Assembly (NCBI GenBank): GCA_028706895.1
Contig: JAQTVG010000061.1
Location: 1-6,507, forward strand
DNA length: 6,507 bases
DNA from: Candidatus Omnitrophota bacterium
GTDB taxonomy: Bacteria > Omnitrophota > Gorgyraeia > Gygaellales > Profunditerraquicolaceae
Direction: 5' to 3'
Shown here: in pieces, positions 4,101 to 6,507 of the stretch
Numbering within the stretch: position 1 is the first letter of the stretch
Layout: each line of letters opens with the position of its first letter
Program-made: the position numbers and the translations under genes
Notes under the pieces: generated by a model
Database searches by the model: none
Told to the model about the DNA's origin: nothing
What the model saw: the letters and a program-made list of their open reading frames with translations, nothing else

Positions 4101-6507
4101 GAGTATGCGTAGTTAAAACTACCTTCATATCAGAATATATGCTCTTTTTTCCATTCAAATTAAAAACGTCTATATCGTTTTGCCGCGCCACTTCTACAAA
4201 TAATAGTTGCGGCTCATTCAATCTTATAATTTCAGGCGCGACGCCAAAGACCTTAAATAGTTCCACAAAAACCTTGCCCATAAATGCGAACTGAATAACG
4301 CCTTGCGGTTCCTCCGGATACAACAAATTAAAATTATCCGCTTGATATTGATACGCCAATAACACTGGGATGCCATTTCTTTGCGCGATATAAAAATATA
4401 CAGTATATGTCCTGTTTTTAAGTTCTACTTTTACTTTTAATTGTTCATTTCTGCCATCTATCTTAACTATTAAAGGATCAACGCCTTCTTGCTTATTCCA
4501 ATCTATGGGATGCCAATTGCCATTAGAATCTTTATGATAAGCATAGCAAGGCATAAGGCCTACCACATCTATGCCGAGCTGGCTGTAGCTTCCAAAGGTC
4601 TCGCCCGCAAGGAAGCCTAACCCGCCGGCGGCCAAGGCCTGCTGCGCCTGCTGATTGGCTATCTCCGGCAAGAACGCCTCAAGCGTTATGTCGCAAACAA
4701 AACTGCCTCTGCTTAAAATGCCAGCCAAATTTTTATTTACCAAAGACACCTTATCTTCCATTGGGCTGGAAGAAATACCTTTTTTAGGTAATTGGATATC
4801 GTAATCCTCGATATACTCAATAATTTCATCGACTACCTGTAATCTTTTATTATAAACTTTTGCATTAATCCAATGATTCGCGAGGCTTCTTTGTCCGGCG
4901 ATAATAATCCCGTTGGAAGCAAGCCGTTCACACAAAGACTGCAATATATCAAGCTCCTTGCCTTCATAAAACATAAGTACATTCATAATAGCTATTATAG
5001 AAATATCTCTAAAAGATTCCGGCAGATTCAATCCTGACTCAACAAATTTCAAATTCTCTCTCTGCAACTCCTTGTAGGGCTCAATTATTAACTTTCCTTC
5101 ATCGCATTCATAATATTTCTTTCCTTGAATCTTACTTCTCAAATGCCGCTTTAATTCTTCTATCGCCGAAACTAAATAACGTTCACTAATTAGTTCTTCG
5201 CCGCTCAACTGCCATTTACGAGAACTTATTGCTTCTTGTTCAGGAAGTTCGATAATCTCAAGTTTATCTTTCTGGTTGTATATCGCTTCATATACGCCGT
5301 CGTATGTAAACATCCTCACTATAAGAGAAGGTATTATTCTGTCAACGCCAATAACTTTAACATTATTGTTAAATTTTGATAGCCTATCTGCTAATTTAAC
5401 AGTTGCGTACGGCCATAATCCTATACCAAAATCTATAATAGTATGCGCACCACTACTCAAATTGATATGCCGCTGAGATACTAAATAATTAGAAAGTAAG
5501 TCATCCGCGGCAAGGATATCTTTTCGCGGAGAAACAGACCATGCTGTGTATTCAGGTATTGATACTTCTAATTTAAGGGAGGATTTTTCTACATACCAAT
5601 CTTCTCCTCGAAGGTCAATAAAGGCATGCATTAACTTCTCGGTCCTTTTATCGTAGGCTTCGTAAGAAGGAACCAGCGACATATTGTAGAAAATAATGTG
5701 CATATCGGCGTCATTAGGATTATACCTGCGCGAGCGGATTTGAAAACGCGCCTCTGTCCGGTCTGAGGCGTCATGAAGGCGGTAGCGTAAATCATAATAA
5801 GGCGCGAATTCCTCCCTGTTGGCATATTTGCCTTCAAAAATAATAACTGTTCCTTTTTTCAAAGTAAATTCTACTGCCTGCCTCTCATCGCGTCCGCGGA
5901 TATAGGCATCAGGAATAGATATGCTCTGTGATTGGGCAGCGGAGTGGCGGAATTCAGCAACTTCCCGAATAACCCTCAGTGTTTGCGTATTATCAAAAAA
6001 CTCCTCTTCGCCAAAATAAGGTTGGCGCGGCTTAATTTCATCTTGTAGTTCTCCTAAGAGCTCCTTATCCTTCTCCCCTAACTGCCTGCCTGTTACTATT
6101 TTTTCTATGGCCAGGCGCCATTTTCTTTCTTTCAACATAAGGTCAAGCGGGATTATCAGTACTTCATAGCTATATTCCTTTAAAAGATACTTGGCAACTT
6201 CTTCTGCTATAGTAGTTTTCCCTGAACCGGAACCGCCGTCAAGAGAAACTACCATCATACCACCGGCGGGCGCATTATTTCTTATAGCGCCTATCTCATT
6301 AGCCATTTGTTTGGCAATCGGTTCCAGTTTTAACCTGAAATATTCTTCCTGGCTTGCGCTCACTGGCTTTCCGGTGCGAGGGTCAATAGGCGGATGCCCA
6401 TAATAGCCGAAGGATTTGGCAAACTCGTGAACCAAACGAGGAACAAACGCCCCATCCTGCGTATTACGGTAATAAGTTGAAGAAACATTCAAGTCAATCT
6501 CTGCGTC
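1..6507 (-). CDS. Giant multidomain enzyme/membrane protein, internal fragment open at both ends
   Basis: One minus-strand frame (codons on plus positions 3m-2 to 3m) runs through the entire window with no TAA, TAG or TGA in 2169 codons. Neither the start nor the stop is present, so the true protein is larger. Modules in order: lead-in (residues 1-83), P-loop uridine-kinase-like domain (84-310), class I methyltransferase-like domain (320-576), GT35 alpha-glucan-phosphorylase-like domain (583-1300), Ser-rich linker, membrane TraB/PrgY-like module (about 1390-1690), repeat-built linker, and phosphohexomutase N-terminal half (1779 onward). Recognisable family motifs occur in every enzymatic module in this one frame, so it is neither a chance open frame nor an assembly fusion with frameshifts. 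SSSP/SSP signatures sit at module borders. No internal start is convincingly preferred; Met84-Met85 just before the kinase is the only Met pair at a domain edge, but the frame is open upstream of it. Product name and symbol are not assignable; the overall role is inferred to be sugar/glycogen metabolism. Confidence 0.95.
1183..1194 (-). other. SSSP border signature before the phosphohexomutase
   Basis: Residues 1772-1775 within YQELSSSPLVLQ, a few residues upstream of the phosphohexomutase start MFRDYDYR. Confidence 0.6.
1201..1235. repeat. 7-bp tandem repeat, five copies of TCGATRC-like unit, in coding frame
   Basis: The consecutive heptamers are ttgatac, tcgatac, tcgatgc, tcgatgc, tcgatat. 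The unit is not a multiple of three, so it is read in three successive frames. It encodes IEHRASSIEYQ within the linker just before the phosphohexomutase. It looks like an expanded simple repeat or a fragment of a dispersed intergenic repeat captured by the gene. Confidence 0.85.
1263..1328 (-). repeat. 66-bp in-frame direct repeat, copy B (C-terminal side of membrane module)
   Basis: This is the partner of 2421-2486. Its peptide is SLSSPLEASRQHGN followed by TSYQSLN, against ISHQSSN in the other copy. The hairpin is imperfect here (ctcgag 1306-1311 against cttgag 1316-1321). It directly abuts a REP-like sequence on one side and lies about 25 bases from the heptamer tandem on the other. Confidence 0.9.
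1330..1349. repeat. REP-like short dispersed-repeat sequence inside the linker
   Basis: The minus strand reads cttcgactccgctcagggca. I recognise this string from memory as a sequence that recurs between genes in many bacterial and candidate-phylum genomes. Here it lies in frame, coding for part of SSTPLRAS. Only one copy is in the window, so its repetitive nature is not shown by this sequence. Confidence 0.45.
1741..1893 (-). other. Two transmembrane helices within the TraB-like module (residues 1539-1589)
   Basis: A run from FFSLLVLVS to LPATFF, then a short polar turn KNPS, then a run from YVTLPLVL to FITSIL, form two clear membrane-spanning helices of about 22-24 residues. They are preceded by basic residues (Lys, Arg, Lys) and followed by PSGKIWK. 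They lie between the first GxxH/Glu part and the second GxxH part of the module. Confidence 0.75.
2209..2340 (-). other. Hydrophobic segment(s) opening the membrane module (residues 1390-1433)
   Basis: Two adjoining hydrophobic runs, SLSLIGLLSPLLSMISC and a longer run from VVTISVEV to IVLTLC, are rich in Leu, Ile and Val. They are followed by the Lys/Arg-rich stretch KPIQQTRTKK. By the positive-inside rule the following soluble part would be cytoplasmic. The pair could form a helical hairpin. Confidence 0.6.
2341..2592 (-). other. Ser/Asn-rich interdomain linker with SSP motifs (residues 1306-1389)
   Basis: This stretch starts right after SSSP (residues 1302-1305). It contains a short helix-like part, then GGSLSSPLEASRQHGN and a low-complexity run rich in Ser, Asn, Gln and Lys (SNFKQS, FNNNKINSP, SGQGSSRS). 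It leads directly into the first hydrophobic segment of the membrane module. It looks disordered and carries one copy of the 66-bp repeat. No enzyme motif is visible. Confidence 0.6.
2421..2486 (-). repeat. 66-bp in-frame direct repeat, copy A (N-terminal side of membrane module)
   Basis: It aligns without gaps to 1263-1328 at 56 of 66 bases, in the same orientation and same reading frame. The spacing is 1158 bases, exactly 386 codons. The core SLSSPLEASRQHGN is identical in both copies, and the four base changes within those 14 codons are all synonymous. It contains a 6-bp inverted repeat, ctcaag (2464-2469) and cttgag (2474-2479), around a 4-base loop. Confidence 0.9.
2593..2604 (-). other. 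SSSP border signature after the phosphorylase-like module
   Basis: Residues 1302-1305 within IIVGGVSSSPISQ, at the end of the beta-rich subdomain and the start of the disordered linker. Confidence 0.6.
2608..4761 (-). other. Alpha-glucan phosphorylase-like glycosyltransferase, GT35 short form (residues 583-1300)
   Basis: Active members release glucose-1-phosphate from glycogen or maltodextrin using phosphate and PLP. Seen: GGLGFLAGETFGSYSQLGID (from residue 628), matching the family's GGLG-LAGD...S-LG loop; LNEPQLLFVE (Asn764, Glu765), matching the 'NEgHsAF' region; TTHTPERVALP (THTP 800-803), matching 'TtHTPvpAG'; RLVAYKE (Arg944, Lys949), aligning with the phosphate-contacting Arg and Lys of 'RvhEYKR'; and SDVWASMPRPTREACGTSDQ leading into RAAFNG (motif 1044-1057), matching 'DvWlN.PrrP.EASGTSgMKaalNG'. 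Residues about 1199-1283 resemble the beta-rich C-terminal domain of short bacterial/archaeal phosphorylases (EPEKLRVQLHYG, then a YGLTVNVSV strand). The full length of about 700 residues fits that group. Oddity: the PLP-binding Lys is Arg1052 here, and the text after it (HPNIATATGG) reads like a GT5/GT4 motif. The domain may therefore be PLP-free, altered in reaction, or inactive. It is bordered by SSSP on both sides. Confidence 0.78.
2660..2913 (-). other. Beta-rich C-terminal subdomain of the phosphorylase-like module (residues 1199-1283)
   Basis: Alternating strand-like segments (YKVFVQV, KLRVQLHYGLYDG, NLRYMASVSLPAL, YGLTVNVSV) follow the helical tail of the glycosyltransferase core. This order and the phrase 'EPEKLRVQLHYG' match the extra C-terminal domain found in short alpha-glucan phosphorylases. 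It supports GT35 rather than glycogen synthase for the core. No catalytic role is known to me. Confidence 0.55.
4762..4773 (-). other. SSSP border signature between methyltransferase-like and phosphorylase-like modules
   Basis: Residues 579-582 within KKGISSSPMEDK. It sits exactly between the last methyltransferase helix and the first phosphorylase segment. It is identical in core to the signatures at 2593-2604 and 1183-1194. It may be a linker signature or a processing site. Confidence 0.6.
4780..5550 (-). other. Class I SAM-dependent methyltransferase-like domain (residues 320-576)
   Basis: Rossmann-fold methyltransferase signatures are visible. The strand TIIDFGIG carries the D-x-G-x-G glycine loop (Asp359 to Gly363, positions 5419-5433). 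The strand VKVIGVD ends in an acidic residue (Asp389) where SAM ribose binding is expected. A strand IIAIMNVLMFYEG is followed by a helix and ERLASNGIIIAG (around residues 504-535), resembling the 'NvL.yf...L.pgG.l' motif of CheR-like and other class I enzymes. Between Asp389 and that strand lie about 110 residues, rich in Glu/Lys/Tyr, which is longer than in minimal members and may be an inserted substrate-recognition segment. The methyl acceptor is unknown. The DNA here is notably AT-rich relative to the kinase next to it. The domain ends at an SSSP signature (residues 579-582). Confidence 0.62.
5578..6258 (-). other. P-loop kinase domain, uridine kinase/phosphoribulokinase-like (residues 84-310)
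   Basis: This domain probably phosphorylates a small sugar or nucleoside hydroxyl using ATP. Seen: a hydrophobic strand MMVVSLD leading into a Walker A loop GGSGSGKTT (residues 91-99, positions 6211-6237); a second strand VLIIPLD at the usual place of the substrate/Mg-binding Asp of uridine kinases; a later strand GTVIIFEG with Glu225, matching the 'vivEG' strand of the family; and an Arg-rich lid segment DRTEARFQIRSRRY (Arg250, Arg254, Arg258), matching the family pattern of D-x-R followed by spaced Arg. The order and spacing fit the uridine kinase/phosphoribulokinase clan. The substrate cannot be told from sequence alone; uridine, pantothenate and a sugar are all possible. No SSSP signature separates it from the methyltransferase-like domain that follows, so the two may work as a pair. 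Confidence 0.72.
6259..6507 (-). other. N-terminal lead-in of the fragment, unrecognised (residues 1-83)
   Basis: This stretch is in the same open frame as the rest and precedes the kinase P-loop. It holds an Arg/Tyr-containing segment, then a Pro/Gly-rich piece (GHPPIDPRTGKPVSA, near residues 37-51) and a predicted helix (EEYFRLKLEPIAKQMANEI). It may be the end of an earlier module or an N-terminal extension of the kinase. I recognise no family. No signal peptide or membrane segment is visible. Confidence 0.5.

Noticed and set aside
3301..4761. Glycogen synthase (GT5) as the identity of the large glycosyltransferase module
   Set aside because: The NATATGG-like text after the active site suggested it. 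However, the GGLGFLAGETFG, THTP, RLVAYK and EACGTS motifs and the beta-rich C-terminal subdomain together fit short-form GT35 better.
6253..6258. Met84-Met85 as a true start of a separate kinase gene
   Set aside because: The frame stays open for 83 codons upstream to the window edge. I see no strong ribosome binding site just upstream, so continuity with the upstream part is the simpler reading.
5276..6403. Other small frames at 5276-5476 (+), 5631-5837 (-) and 6191-6403 (+)
   Set aside because: They overlap the methyltransferase-like and kinase motifs in the main frame and show no motif of their own.
1..6507. tRNA, rRNA, riboswitch, insertion sequence or intergenic promoter
   Set aside because: All bases are accounted for by one coding frame. 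I saw no cloverleaf, rRNA-like block, transposase motif or terminal inverted repeats.

Overview
The whole 6507-base window is the inside of one very large protein-coding gene on the minus strand. I read the minus-strand frame whose codons sit on plus positions 3m-2 to 3m, line by line. There is no stop codon in any of its 2169 codons. Both the start codon (beyond the right edge) and the stop codon (beyond the left edge) lie outside, so the protein is longer than 2169 residues. Residue numbers below count from the right edge: residue r lies at plus positions 6508-3r to 6510-3r. I see no intergenic DNA, no RNA gene and no complete second gene.

The protein is a chain of modules that are normally separate proteins. 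From N to C (right to left in the window) they are: an unrecognised lead-in (residues 1-83); a P-loop kinase of the uridine kinase/phosphoribulokinase type (84-310); a class I SAM methyltransferase-like domain (320-576); a short-form alpha-glucan phosphorylase-like glycosyltransferase, GT35, with its beta-rich C-terminal domain (583-1300); a Ser/Asn-rich linker; a membrane-embedded module with the two GxxH motifs and glutamate of the TraB/PrgY/Tiki superfamily (about 1390-1690); a second low-complexity linker built from short DNA repeats; and the first part of an alpha-D-phosphohexomutase (1779-2169, running out of the window). Short SSSP or SSP tripeptide/tetrapeptide signatures mark most module borders.

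Phosphorylase and phosphohexomutase carry out consecutive steps of glycogen breakdown (glucan to glucose-1-phosphate to glucose-6-phosphate), so part of the chain makes metabolic sense. The oddities are what deserve attention. The phosphorylase-like domain has Arg where the family has its PLP-binding Lys. A putative protease-like membrane module lies in the middle of soluble enzymes. A 66-bp direct repeat flanks that module and is conserved as peptide. SSSP signatures recur at the borders. Together these suggest a polyprotein or a giant scaffold that was assembled by module shuffling.

Organism: a bacterium. Giant multi-enzyme genes, mixed composition and short dispersed repeats embedded in frame fit an uncultivated candidate-phylum bacterium. 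Candidatus Omnitrophota, known for exceptionally large proteins, is my best guess. This is inference from style, not from a marker gene.
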